64,000 nt of DNA, taken from assembly GCF_003362755.1 (NCBI RefSeq), contig NZ_QKRA01000003.1, forward strand, positions 372,001-436,000. The letters run 5' to 3'. Positions 31,106 to 40,198 of the stretch are shown piece by piece. The position numbers and the translations under genes are program-made. Position 1 is the stretch's first letter; every line of letters begins with the position of its first letter. Below the pieces are notes generated by a model that searched no databases, was not told where the DNA came from, and saw only the letters and a program-made list of their open reading frames with translations. The stretch comes from Marinomonas piezotolerans. GTDB lineage: Bacteria; Pseudomonadota; Gammaproteobacteria; Pseudomonadales; Marinomonadaceae.

Positions 31106-32182
31106 GTGAGCTCATCGCAGGATAATAAATTGTACAAGTCGGAATTTGCATCACGTGAAATCATGCAAGCGAGTAAAAAAATGCAAAAATACGGTTTTTT
31201 ACTCATGCCGCAGTTCTCTATGCTGGGTTTCTCGTCTGCTATAGAAGCATTACATATGGCCAATTGGGTCAGTGGTAAAGAGCTATACCGTTTTTGCACT
31301 ATAGGCCAGAATACAAAAGAAGTACTTTCGAATTCTGGTGTGACGACTGTAGCGGACTATCTGACAAATGAAGCTCCCCTAGATTTAGATGGTATTTTTA
31401 TCTGTGGCGCATCGCCTGTCGTTCAGGTGGACGATTCAAGTTTAGACGGCTGGCTAACATCTTGCGCGAAAAAAGGCGTTGGATTAGGGGGAATTTGCAC
31501 AGGTAGCCATGTCCTGGCGCGAGCGGGGTTACTGAATGGCTATCGGGCAACCATCCATTGGTGGAATATAGCGAATCTGCGTGACGAGTTCCCACAAGTG
31601 ATCGTATCTAATTACCTGTTTGAAGTAGACCGTGACCGGTACACCTGTAGTGGCGGAAGTGCGGCGATGGATATGATGTTGTTTCTAATTGGTAAGCAGC
31701 ACGGTATGTCGCTCGCAAGTAATATTTCAGAGCAATTTGTCTGTGAGCGTATCCGAACCAATGAAGATCCGCAAAGAGTGCCGCTCCAAGCACGAATCGG
31801 AACAGGTCAACCTAAACTCGTAGAAGCAGTTCAGCTAATGGAGGCGAATATTCGGGAGCCTCTTTCGTCTGATGATATTGCTTTTCATGTAGGGATTTCA
31901 CGGCGTCACCTTGAAAGATTATTTAAGCAAAACCTGGAAACGGTTCCATCAAGATATTATCTGGAGCTTCGTTTGAAGCATGCGAAACAGCTTATCACGC
32001 AGACAGATAAGTCCATATTAGAGATCGGACAGGAGTGCGGTTTCACCTCAGCGCCCCATTTTAGTACCACTTATAAGGGCTTTTTTGATGTCACACCGAG
32101 AGATGAGCGCAAGTTGTTAGCTAGAAAAACATCAGATCCTGTCCCTTTGGACAAGAAAAAGAGACAACTTTGGCGAAAATAG
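31106..32182 (+). CDS. GATase1-like AraC-family regulator, candidate ArgR
   Basis: A 358-residue GlxA/FtrA-type regulator. Residues about 28-200 form a DJ-1/PfpI-like amidotransferase fold (YGFLLMPQFSMLGFSSAIEA, GGICTGSHVLARAGLL), and residues about 235-335 an AraC HTH (SSDDIAFHVGISRRHLERLF, SILEIGQECGFTSAPHFS). Pseudomonas ArgR, GbdR and CdhR share this layout. Position between gdhB, aruC and an Aot-like importer suggests arginine sensing. I list the GTG at 31106; a TTG at 31130 with AGGAT upstream may be the true start. There are 234 bp to gdhB. Confidence 0.8.
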   Translation: MSSSQDNKLYKSEFASREIMQASKKMQKYGFLLMPQFSMLGFSSAIEALHMANWVSGKELYRFCTIGQNTKEVLSNSGVTTVADYLTNEAPLDLDGIFICGASPVVQVDDSSLDGWLTSCAKKGVGLGGICTGSHVLARAGLLNGYRATIHWWNIANLRDEFPQVIVSNYLFEVDRDRYTCSGGSAAMDMMLFLIGKQHGMSLASNISEQFVCERIRTNEDPQRVPLQARIGTGQPKLVEAVQLMEANIREPLSSDDIAFHVGISRRHLERLFKQNLETVPSRYYLELRLKHAKQLITQTDKSILEIGQECGFTSAPHFSTTYKGFFDVTPRDERKLLARKTSDPVPLDKKKRQLWRK

Positions 32183-32321
32183 TTTTACAATATAAAGGAT
32201 TGTAGTTGGCGTGAATATTGAATCGTTCTACCCGAACCTTGAAAAACGAAAGCGTAGGCTTTGAGCTTTACCAAGCTTGCCCGTTGCGCAAACAGAGTCA
32301 TCAAAAAGAAAGGTAATAATA

Positions 32322-33089
32322 ATGTCAAAAGCCCCTGCTTTAGAGCTAAAGGATATCCATAAAACCTTTGGAGATCATGAAGTATTAAAGGGAATTTCTT
32401 TGGAAGCCCATGATGGCGATGTGATTTCCATCCTTGGCTCCAGCGGCTCAGGCAAGAGTACGTTTTTACGCTGTATTAATCTCCTAGAGAACCCTACCCG
32501 TGGTGACATTCACTTTTATGGTGAGCAGCTATCGCTTAAACCAGGTGACAGTGATCTACAGGCTGCCGATATGGCGCAGCTCACTAGAATGCGTCAAAAA
32601 ATAGGGTTTGTATTTCAAAGTTTCAATTTGTGGCCACACATGACGATTCTTCAGAATGTTATGGAAGGCCCTCTGCATGTGTTAAAGCGTCCTAAACGGG
32701 AAGTGCAGGAATACGCAGAGTACTTACTCAACAAGGTAGGCATTGCTGAGAAGAAGCATATGTATCCTAATCAGCTTTCTGGGGGCCAACAACAACGTGT
32801 TGCTATTGCGAGAAGTTTGGCGATGGATCCGCAAATTCTCTTGTTTGATGAGCCTACGTCGGCGCTCGATCCAGAGCTTGTTGGTGAAGTGTTGGCTGTT
32901 ATGCGTGGGTTGGCTGAAGAAGGGAGAACGATGTTAATCGTTACTCACGAAATGAATTTTGCACGCGAAGTATCCAGTGAAGTGGTCTTTCTTCACCAAG
33001 GGTTGGTGGAAGAGCAGGGCACGCCAGATAAGGTGTTTGGAGCGCCTGATTCTGAGCGCTGCAAAGCATTCCTTTCATCGGTATTTTAA
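32322..33089 (+). CDS. aotP: Basic amino acid ABC importer, ATP-binding subunit
   Basis: A 255-residue ABC ATPase with all motifs: Walker [11 protein letters not shown]-loop FVFQSFNLW, signature [12 protein letters not shown], Walker [15 protein letters not shown] and switch histidine VTHE. It matches the HisP/AotP group of polar amino acid importers. The ATG at 32322 has AAAGG upstream; earlier in-frame codons would add an untypical leader. It is first in a four-gene operon (ATPase, binding protein, two permeases); in Pseudomonas the aot order differs, with the binding protein first. Confidence 0.9.
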   Translation: MSKAPALELKDIHKTFGDHEVLKGISLEAHDGDVISILGSSGSGKSTFLRCINLLENPTRGDIHFYGEQLSLKPGDSDLQAADMAQLTRMRQKIGFVFQSFNLWPHMTILQNVMEGPLHVLKRPKREVQEYAEYLLNKVGIAEKKHMYPNQLSGGQQQRVAIARSLAMDPQILLFDEPTSALDPELVGEVLAVMRGLAEEGRTMLIVTHEMNFAREVSSEVVFLHQGLVEEQGTPDKVFGAPDSERCKAFLSSVF

Positions 33090-33183
33090 GGGTGTGAAAC
33101 AGAGTTAGATGTGCCTGAGTGACGTGTGGAATGAGGGTACATTTAGTAAGAAAAAATCTATAAACAAACAAAAGGGTCCAAGA

Positions 33184-33939
33184 ATGAAATTGAAGAAAAT
33201 TGCCTTAGGGTCTGCGGTTCTATTGAGCGCAGCAGTATCATCATTTTCCGCGCAAGCGGCTGATACGATCAAAATTGCAACGGAAGGCGCTTGGGCGCCG
33301 TTCAACTACATTGATGACAACGGTAAGCCGCAGGGTTTTGATGTCGACATCGCTTGGGCGCTGTGTGAAAAAATGGATGTTGAATGTAAAGTCGTGACAC
33401 AAGATTGGGACGGTCTCATTCCTGGTCTTAAAGTGCGTAAGTATGATGCCATCATTGCTTCTATGTCGATTACGGAAGAGCGTCTTCGCCAAGTTGACTT
33501 CACCAACAAATATTATTCTGGTGGTTTACGCTTTTTAGCACCAAAAGGAAAAAGCTTTGACCTAGATAACCTCGATGGCAAAGTGATCGGTGCACAGCGT
33601 GCGACGTTGGCAGCTCAATACCTTGAAGATAATTACACAGGTAATGCAACACTTAAGTTTTACGACACGCAAGACAGTGTATATCTAGATTTGCTTTCTG
33701 GTCGCTTGGATATTGTATTGTCCGACGAGTTACCAACGTACGATTGGCTGAAAACCTCTGGTAACGGTGGTGATTTCGAATTTAAAGGTGAGTCCTTTAA
33801 GAAAGAGGATGAGATCGGCATCGCAGTTCGTAAAGGTGATAAGTTGAAAGAGAAGTTCAACACCGCGTTGGAAGAGATCTTGGCGGATGGAACCTATGAA
33901 AAAATAAATGCTAAGTACTTCCCATTCTCCATCTACTAA
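33184..33939 (+). CDS. aotJ: Periplasmic basic amino acid-binding protein
   Basis: A 251-residue solute-binding protein. The signal peptide ends SSFSAQA, before ADTIKIATEGAWAPFNY. Later motifs GFDVDIAWALCEKM, DWDGLIPGL and the ligand-loop ITEERLRQVDFTNKYY are those of the lysine/arginine/ornithine and histidine-binding (LAO, HisJ, AotJ) group, including the arginine-contacting R in ITEERLRQ. The ligand is thus probably arginine, ornithine or lysine. The ATG at 33184 has AAGGG upstream. A strong hairpin follows before the permease genes. Confidence 0.9.
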   Translation: MKLKKIALGSAVLLSAAVSSFSAQAADTIKIATEGAWAPFNYIDDNGKPQGFDVDIAWALCEKMDVECKVVTQDWDGLIPGLKVRKYDAIIASMSITEERLRQVDFTNKYYSGGLRFLAPKGKSFDLDNLDGKVIGAQRATLAAQYLEDNYTGNATLKFYDTQDSVYLDLLSGRLDIVLSDELPTYDWLKTSGNGGDFEFKGESFKKEDEIGIAVRKGDKLKEKFNTALEEILADGTYEKINAKYFPFSIY

Positions 33940-33950
33940 GATGACTATCG

Positions 33951-33977
33951 CAGTGCGCTGCTTATAGCGGCGCACTG
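33951..33977 (+). terminator. Intra-operon hairpin after the binding-protein gene
   Basis: CAGTGCGC (33951-33958) pairs with GCGCACTG (33970-33977), extended by four inner pairs including one G-T. No T-run follows. Such hairpins after binding-protein genes (as in hisJ or malE) protect the upstream mRNA, allowing more binding protein than permease. Confidence 0.7.
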
Positions 33978-34003
33978 TAAATTTATCGTTTGAGACTGTC
34001 TGT

Positions 34004-34693
34004 ATGTTAGATCTTCACGGTTTTGGTGATCAGCTTCTTTTGGGAGCGTGGGTCACAATACAGCTAGCACTGTGTTCTTTGGTCGTGGGATTAGTGCTTG
34101 GCCTGCTAGGTGCCTCGGCCAAGCTGTCCAATATTCGTCCATTACAATGGATTGCCAATCTTTATACTACTGTCATTCGGGGTATCCCCGAACTGCTAAC
34201 AGTGCTGATTATTTACTTCGGCGCTACGTCAGTGTTGATGTCTATCGCAAGCCTCTTTGGCTACGATGAATACATAGAAATAGGTCCGTTTGCAGCCGGT
34301 GTAACCGCATTGGGGTTAACGTTCGGTGCGTATGCAACGGAAGTATTTCGAGGTGCATTGCAGGCCATTCCACGAGGTCAGCATGAAGCCGCTATCGTTC
34401 TTGGAATGGGAGCACGCCGAAAATTCTTTCGTATTATTTTGCCGCAAGTTTGGCGCGTTGCGCTACCTGGCATCGGCAACTTGTTTTTAGTATTGCTCAA
34501 AGATACAGCGCTGGTATCTGTTGTAGGGCTTGAAGACATCATGCGTAAGGCTAATGTTGCTGTGGGCAACACTAAGGAACCCTTTCTTTTCTATATGGTT
34601 GCGGCATTTATGTACTTAGGGTTAACCGTTGTTTCGATGGTTGTTGTGTCCTATTTGGAAAAACGCGCCAGTCGTGGCTTGGTAAGAGGGTGA
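34004..34693 (+). CDS. aotQ: Amino acid ABC importer permease 1
   Basis: A 229-residue permease with about five helices and the cytoplasmic EAA loop GALQAIPRGQHEAAIVLGM that contacts the ATPase. It fits the HisQ/AotQ group of polar amino acid transporters. With the second permease it forms the heterodimeric channel in the inner membrane. The 64-bp gap to the binding-protein gene contains a stem-loop; the next permease gene starts 4 bases after its stop. Confidence 0.9.
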   Translation: MLDLHGFGDQLLLGAWVTIQLALCSLVVGLVLGLLGASAKLSNIRPLQWIANLYTTVIRGIPELLTVLIIYFGATSVLMSIASLFGYDEYIEIGPFAAGVTALGLTFGAYATEVFRGALQAIPRGQHEAAIVLGMGARRKFFRIILPQVWRVALPGIGNLFLVLLKDTALVSVVGLEDIMRKANVAVGNTKEPFLFYMVAAFMYLGLTVVSMVVVSYLEKRASRGLVRG

Positions 34694-34697
34694 GACG

Positions 34698-35414
34698 GTG
34701 GATTTAGATTTTTCAGTTGTTATAGAGTACTTTCCGCGTCTCTTGACAGGAATGTGGACCACGATTGAACTGGTTATTTTGTCAATTGTGCTGGGTGCCA
34801 TTGTAGCTCTGCCTTTGGCGTTGGCTCGAATTTCTAAAAATCGCTGGATCAGCTCGCTGCCATTTGCATACATTTTCTTTTTTCGTGGCACGCCACTGCT
34901 GGTGCAGATTTTCCTTGTTTATTACGGTGCGTCACAATTTGAAGCAGTGCGAGAAAGTTTCCTTTGGCCAGTTTTAAGAGAGCCTTTTTGGTGTGCGATC
35001 ATCGCCTTTACATTGAACACTTCTGCGTATACGGCGGAAATCTTTAGAGGTGCAATACAGGCCATACCTGAGGGCGAGGTAGAAGCTTGTAAAGTCGTTG
35101 GTATGACGAAAACGCAGATGTACCGTCGAGTATTACTGCCACGTGCGTTTGGTATCGTGCTACCAGCTTATGGTAATGAAATCATTCTAATGCTGAAAGC
35201 GAGTGCTTTAGCCAGTACCATCACATTGCTAGATCTTACTGGCATGGCGCGCACGATCATTGCTCGTACATATACTCCGATCGAAATTTTCGTTGCTGCA
35301 GGGGTGATTTATCTGGCGATTAGTATGGTTGTTATCTACATCTTTCGCTTAGTAGAAAAGCGCCAAAACCGCTATTTAGGATCTTTATCAATTAAGGTTC
35401 CAGACAAAGGCTAA
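34698..35414 (+). CDS. aotM: Amino acid ABC importer permease 2
   Basis: A 238-residue permease with about five helices and the EAA loop GAIQAIPEGEVEACKVVGM, of the HisM/AotM group. It starts at GTG with a purine-rich GAGGG site ten bases upstream, which overlaps the end of the preceding gene, so translation is coupled. It pairs with the first permease. A bidirectional terminator follows. Confidence 0.9.
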   Translation: MDLDFSVVIEYFPRLLTGMWTTIELVILSIVLGAIVALPLALARISKNRWISSLPFAYIFFFRGTPLLVQIFLVYYGASQFEAVRESFLWPVLREPFWCAIIAFTLNTSAYTAEIFRGAIQAIPEGEVEACKVVGMTKTQMYRRVLLPRAFGIVLPAYGNEIILMLKASALASTITLLDLTGMARTIIARTYTPIEIFVAAGVIYLAISMVVIYIFRLVEKRQNRYLGSLSIKVPDKG

Positions 35415-35433
35415 AACATAAGCAGTAGACATA

Positions 35434-35461
35434 AAAAAAGAGGCGTTACAGCCTCTTTTTT
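35434..35461. terminator. Bidirectional terminator after the importer operon
   Basis: AAAAAAGAGGC (35434-35444) pairs with GCCTCTTTTTT (35451-35461), loop GTTACA. It separates the importer operon from the convergent PII gene. Confidence 0.93.
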
Positions 35462-35485
35462 ATGAGTTCAGGTCAGTTTGCTGGG

Positions 35486-35851
<366 letters not shown>

Positions 35852-35958
35852 TCATATAAATTACCATTCAAAAGCAGAGCCCGCTACTAAATGCAAAAAA
35901 TTGTTCTACAGTTAATTGTCATAGTGCACATATCGTCGACCTGGGTTCGGAGGTAGCG

Positions 35959-36339
35959 GTGACTCAGTCAAGTATCATAGCATTTGAAGAAAGCGTTGAT
36001 GCCTTTATGCAAGGCATTAAAATCGAGCTTCTAAAACGACAGCAAATTTGTGTCACGCACCAAGCGATGCCGCAATGTTTGGATTGTTTGCGGGTAACAG
36101 ATGAAGAATCCAATGATTTGATGCTTAGGCTGATATTGATAGGGTATAACCCGCAATTAACCGTAGGAAGGCTGTCTTGGTTGGAAGGCACTGGTCGAGA
36201 GCATATATGTTGCTATTTGAACTCCTCTTTTGAAGCAATAAAGCTTAAACGCAACCATATATGGGCAAAAGAAAAACACACCGCCGAAGCGATGTGTTTG
36301 ATGGAGTGGTCTCGTATTCACTCGCCATTGATTCGTTAA
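35959..36339 (+). CDS. Hypothetical protein, Cys-rich, 126 residues
   Basis: I do not recognise this gene. It starts at GTG (35959), five bases after a perfect GGAGG, and its translated sequence looks like real protein. It has seven cysteines, including CLDC near residue 40 and ICCYL near 83, and no signal peptide or membrane helix. The cysteines might bind metal. It runs divergently from glnK (134 bp) and converges on hemE with a 7-bp gap, so it has its own promoter. It could be a lineage-specific small regulator or a metal protein, but nothing settles this. Confidence 0.6.
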   Translation: MTQSSIIAFEESVDAFMQGIKIELLKRQQICVTHQAMPQCLDCLRVTDEESNDLMLRLILIGYNPQLTVGRLSWLEGTGREHICCYLNSSFEAIKLKRNHIWAKEKHTAEAMCLMEWSRIHSPLIR

Positions 36340-36346
36340 TGAAGCA

Positions 36347-37447
36347 CTACAAATCATTCAATGCGTCTAAGTCTTCGTACGCTACTTCATGGTAAGGGCG
36401 GCTCAGTTCGTGTACTGCATCGATTAAATATTTAGGGCGTTCAGGGTCTACAAATTGGTGGATGCCGTGGCCTAAGTTAAATACGTGGCCGCTGCCTTTT
36501 CCATAACCTTCAAGCACCAACGCAACTTCGCGTTCAATCACTTCTTTGTCTGCATACAGTACACATGGATCTAAGTTGCCTTGGAGTGCAACTTTATCAC
36601 CAACGCGGGCACGAGCTTCCGCTATGTCAGTTGTCCAGTCTAAGCCGAGTGCGTCTGGCCCCGTAGCCGCCATATTTTCTAACCACTGACCGCCATTTTT
36701 TGTGAACAGAATGACAGGGATTTTACGGCCTTCATGTTCTCGGATTAAGCCATCCATAATTTGGCGCATGTATATTAATGAGAATTGTTGATACATCGGA
36801 CCGCTCAAAGCACCACCCCATGTATCAAAAATTTGTACTGCTTGCGCACCTGCTTTGATTTGGCCGTTTAGGTAGTCGGTGACAGATATGGCAAGTTTAT
36901 TGAGTAGCGCATGCAGTGTTTCCGGGGATTGGTACATCATTCCTTTGATGTGACGGAAGTCTTTACTTGAGCCACCTTCCACCATGTAGGTTGCGAGTGT
37001 CCAAGGGCTTCCAGAAAAGCCAATAAGCGGTACTCGACCATTTAACTCGTTGCGGATGGTTGTCACGGCCTTCATGACATAGTCAAGATCTGATGAGGTC
37101 GCAACAGGGAGAGCTTCGACATCGGCTTGGGTACGCACTGTATGTTTAAACTTTGGCCCTTCTCCCGTTTCAAAATACAATCCAAGCCCCATTGCATCGG
37201 GGATTGTTAGAATGTCGGAAAACAAAATGGCTGCGTCTAGGTCGTAACGTTCTAAAGGTTGCAGAGTGACTTCACAGGCGAATGAGTCATTTTTACACAG
37301 ACTTAAAAAATCACCCGCTGTCGCACGACTGGCTCTGTATTCTGGGAGATAGCGACCTGCTTGGCGCATCATCCACACAGGTGTGGCATCGACAGGCTCT
37401 TTTAAAAGAGCTCGAAGAAAACGGTCATTTTTCAGTTCTGGAAACAT
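36347..37447 (-). CDS. hemE: Uroporphyrinogen decarboxylase
   Basis: A 366-residue protein of usual length. The substrate-binding motif [17 protein letters not shown] is near the N-terminus, with [14 protein letters not shown] and [16 protein letters not shown] further on and the final [15 protein letters not shown]. It decarboxylates the four acetate side chains of uroporphyrinogen III to coproporphyrinogen III, in cytosolic haem synthesis. No other hem gene adjoins. Confidence 0.97.
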   Translation of the reverse strand: MFPELKNDRFLRALLKEPVDATPVWMMRQAGRYLPEYRASRATAGDFLSLCKNDSFACEVTLQPLERYDLDAAILFSDILTIPDAMGLGLYFETGEGPKFKHTVRTQADVEALPVATSSDLDYVMKAVTTIRNELNGRVPLIGFSGSPWTLATYMVEGGSSKDFRHIKGMMYQSPETLHALLNKLAISVTDYLNGQIKAGAQAVQIFDTWGGALSGPMYQQFSLIYMRQIMDGLIREHEGRKIPVILFTKNGGQWLENMAATGPDALGLDWTTDIAEARARVGDKVALQGNLDPCVLYADKEVIEREVALVLEGYGKGSGHVFNLGHGIHQFVDPERPKYLIDAVHELSRPYHEVAYEDLDALNDL

Positions 37448-37571
37448 TCAATTACTCCGGTGAGCTATCTGGTTTGTGAGCATTCTACCTAAGTTGAGCC
37501 AAAAAGAAGATCCAATAACCAGAATTTATGACACGGATTAAAGAATTAATAGATTTCCTGAAAGATTTTCG

Positions 37572-38375
37572 TCATTCCCCTAGATATCGCTTTAGGCTGT
37601 ATCGCTGAGATCGCTCAATAGCGTCTTCAATTTCTCGTTGGCTATGCAAATCAGCGAGTACAGTAGGCATGCGTGCGACGACCTGTGCTACATCCATACC
37701 GGGTGTGAATCTCGGTGAGTAAAGCGCTTTTAGTAATATGTAGTCTAAAGGAGACAAATAGGAATCGATGCTGACGTCATTAAATATCGAAGGGAAAACG
37801 TCGTTCGAATCATTTGGAAGGCCTAGAAGCTGAGTGATTTCTTCAACGATGCAGTCTAAAAAGCGTGCTTTTTGGCGCGCATAGTCGACGGGTATGAGGA
37901 TGGTGCCACGTTGAATTCTTTTGCGCTTATCAATAGAGAAGTTTCCTAAGCAAACCGCTTCTTGTAACGCTTTGCGAATTTTGTTTGGGTCGCCAATATA
38001 TTGACGGACCTTATCTTCCATTTTTGCATACTGAGTAAACACGACAAAAATATTGGCGTTTTGGGGGGAATCGGTAAAGTCGATAGATAGCCCAGTAATG
38101 TAAGCGAGATGTTGAGCATGAACGCTTAACAGTTCTTTTTGGAACGCTGCATCACCAGCATCGCTTTCAAAGTACAGTTTTATAGGTTTTTCCCAGCGTA
38201 TTAGCTTGGGGTAAAGAGTTTCTTTGTATTCCCTTTGCAAGGCAATTTTTAGAAAACTCTCTGTTATATAGTCATCAGTTTGCCAGCGTTCCTGAGCAGC
38301 TGCGATGTTCGAGTAGCCGCAGATAAGAAACGCAAGGCACGTTATACACCAGCTCTTGAAATTAAATTGGATCAT
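37572..38375 (-). CDS. DUF2927 family exported protein
   Basis: A 267-residue protein with a signal peptide-like N-terminus (CITCLAFLICGYSNIAAAQ). The rest has the DUF2927 hallmark EEITQLLGLPNDSN, a metzincin-like run with the glutamate pair and a downstream aspartate; family function is unknown. It sits behind a Nudix gene with which it overlaps by 14 bp, so the two are translated in tandem. A peptidase-like activity is speculation because the HExxH zinc motif is absent. Confidence 0.72.
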   Translation of the reverse strand: MIQFNFKSWCITCLAFLICGYSNIAAAQERWQTDDYITESFLKIALQREYKETLYPKLIRWEKPIKLYFESDAGDAAFQKELLSVHAQHLAYITGLSIDFTDSPQNANIFVVFTQYAKMEDKVRQYIGDPNKIRKALQEAVCLGNFSIDKRKRIQRGTILIPVDYARQKARFLDCIVEEITQLLGLPNDSNDVFPSIFNDVSIDSYLSPLDYILLKALYSPRFTPGMDVAQVVARMPTVLADLHSQREIEDAIERSQRYSLKRYLGE

Positions 38376-38898
38376 TCTCAGACATCTTCAATTCATTACG
38401 CACATAATGCAGTAAAGCGTCATATGAATCGGGTGTAAAGGGTAGGTTGTAAGTATTGTTAAGGATGTCCGAAATGGACATATTAAGGACTTCTGCTACT
38501 TCTTTTGCTTGAAGTGAGAGAGGGCCGTGTGTCGCGGGATTATAATGACACGAGAATACTTTGCCCCATATGCGAAATCCCTCGCCTTCTGTAAAAAACA
38601 TACCATGGCTCGTTAATGGTAATGAAACGCCAATTTCCTCTTCGAGTTCGCGTTCCGCACATTCCAGATAGCTCTCGCCCGTAGCGACAACGCCTCCGGT
38701 AGTGACACCATAATACCCAGGGCAGAATGCCTTGGTTTCGGTGCGTTTTTGTAACAGAAGTTGGTCTTTGCCTGTAAAGACTAGAATAAACGTGACGCGA
38801 TGAATGTCACGCCCAAAATTCATGAGCCGCCGTGATACGTCGCCAACGATCCGGTTTTCTCGGTCAACTAGGGTGATGATTTCATCGGTATCAGACAT
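38362..38898 (-). CDS. Nudix hydrolase
   Basis: A 178-residue Nudix protein. The full Nudix box is present in GGVVATGESYLECAERELEE followed by EIGV, that is, G-x5-E-x7-REUxEExGU. The preceding LLLQKRTETKAFCPGYYG resembles YfcD and isopentenyl-diphosphate isomerase-like members, so it may act on nucleotide or isoprenoid diphosphates. It is the first gene of a two-gene unit with the DUF2927 gene. Confidence 0.85.
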   Translation of the reverse strand: MSDTDEIITLVDRENRIVGDVSRRLMNFGRDIHRVTFILVFTGKDQLLLQKRTETKAFCPGYYGVTTGGVVATGESYLECAERELEEEIGVSLPLTSHGMFFTEGEGFRIWGKVFSCHYNPATHGPLSLQAKEVAEVLNMSISDILNNTYNLPFTPDSYDALLHYVRNELKMSENDPI

Positions 38899-39114
38899 GG
38901 CACCTGTACTTTTTCCTGCAAAGGCGACAGGGTAACGATTTCTGTTACAGTTGGAAAGTACTATGGAAAAGATGGTGTTAGTGGCGGTATGAGTTTCGTA
39001 AATGCGACGTTTGTTTTATCGAACTAATATTTATAATTGTTCAAGCACTCATATGAAGTGTGGTTGCATTATGATGCCAGTATTTGCAGAGTAAACATTT
39101 TATGGTAGTAAGAC

Positions 39115-40113
39115 ATGGCGACGATCATTGATGATTTTTTATCTTTTACCTTATCCAACCCTCACTCTGTGTCGCAGCAAACACATAAGCTTTCATGTGG
39201 AACTGTGATACTAGAGGCGGCTGGTATTTTGAGGTTCGAGCCAGATAGCCAGGCGAAAGCCAGTGTGGTGTTATCTGCTGGCATACATGGCAATGAAACG
39301 GCGCCGATTGAGCTATTGAATGATTTAGTAAAGCAGTTGTTTCGTGGGGAGTTGAATCTGGCGGTTCGGCTGCTCATTATTTTTGGTCATCCTGAAGCGA
39401 TGATTGCTGGGAAGCGATTTATTGATGTGAATCTTAATCGTTTGTTTTGTGGTGCATGGGAGCGGTATGAAGGGATTGAGGTAACCCGTGCGCAGAACCT
39501 GGAGCAGGCTGTCTCCGAGTTCTTTTCTAAACACCAAGGCGGTCAAAAGTTACATTATGACCTTCATACCGCAATACGTGGATCGCAATACCAAAAATTT
39601 GCTATTCATCCATTTACGGGTGGTCGAGCGTACAATATTGCACAATTTCGCTGGTATGCGGCTTTGGGGGTTGAGGCGGTATTGTTATCTCATCAACCTA
39701 CGACAACATTTTCTTATCATTCTTATGTTAATCATGGCGCTGAAGCGGTAACAATCGAGCTTGGTAAAGTCAGGCCCTTTGGAGGGAATGATTTATCGAC
39801 GCTGGCGCGTGCAGCCGAATCTCTTACCAGTTTGATTGAAAAGGGTAGTTTACGACAGGCTGATATGGAGGCTATTCAGGGATTTGCAGTCATTGATGTG
39901 CTAGAGAAGGATGCAGAAGATTATGAGCTCAATATCGACCATGATGTAAAGAATTTTACTGAATTCGAAGCCGGGTTTGAGTTAGCTAAATCGAGTCATA
40001 GCCGATACATAGTTAAACAAAGTAATGATGCAATTGTGTTTCCAAACACCGATATTCCAGTTGGCCAGCGTGCAGGGCTAGTGGTGCGTCGAATAGCGCT
40101 GAACAAATTGTAG
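39115..40113 (+). CDS. astE: Succinylglutamate desuccinylase
   Basis: A 332-residue zinc hydrolase of the AstE/AspA family. Zinc ligands are in AGIHGNETAPIELL (His and Glu) and HYDLHTAIRGS (His), with the catalytic base in VTIELGKVRPFG. It releases succinate and glutamate from N-succinylglutamate, the last step of the arginine succinyltransferase pathway. No other ast gene adjoins. The glutamate it yields feeds gdhB 9 kb away. It stands alone, with about 215 bp upstream. Confidence 0.92.
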   Translation: MATIIDDFLSFTLSNPHSVSQQTHKLSCGTVILEAAGILRFEPDSQAKASVVLSAGIHGNETAPIELLNDLVKQLFRGELNLAVRLLIIFGHPEAMIAGKRFIDVNLNRLFCGAWERYEGIEVTRAQNLEQAVSEFFSKHQGGQKLHYDLHTAIRGSQYQKFAIHPFTGGRAYNIAQFRWYAALGVEAVLLSHQPTTTFSYHSYVNHGAEAVTIELGKVRPFGGNDLSTLARAAESLTSLIEKGSLRQADMEAIQGFAVIDVLEKDAEDYELNIDHDVKNFTEFEAGFELAKSSHSRYIVKQSNDAIVFPNTDIPVGQRAGLVVRRIALNKL

Positions 40114-40160
40114 AGAGGTTTTAGATAAAAGGATTGAGCTTTTGGCAATGCGTTGATATT

Positions 40161-40178
40161 GTTATGTTATAACATCTT
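40161..40178 (+). promoter_or_regulatory. Candidate Zur box of znuA
   Basis: The perfect 12-bp palindrome ATGTTATAACAT (40164-40175) within GTTATGTTATAACATCTT matches the core of gammaproteobacterial Zur boxes. It lies 23 bp before the znuA ATG, where zinc-bound Zur would block transcription. Confidence 0.65.
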
Positions 40179-40198
40179 GTAACGCAGAGAGTCTTTCT

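Noticed and set aside
32207..32243. ArgR-like tandem site before the importer operon
   Set aside because: TGGCGT-N8-AA and CTACCC-N8-AA are 21 bp apart, but the second half has four mismatches of six. Suggestive only.
38994..39009. ArgR half-site CGTCGC-N8-AA upstream of astE
   Set aside because: A single half-site with one mismatch, on the opposite strand, is expected by chance in a few hundred bases; its tandem partner is poor.
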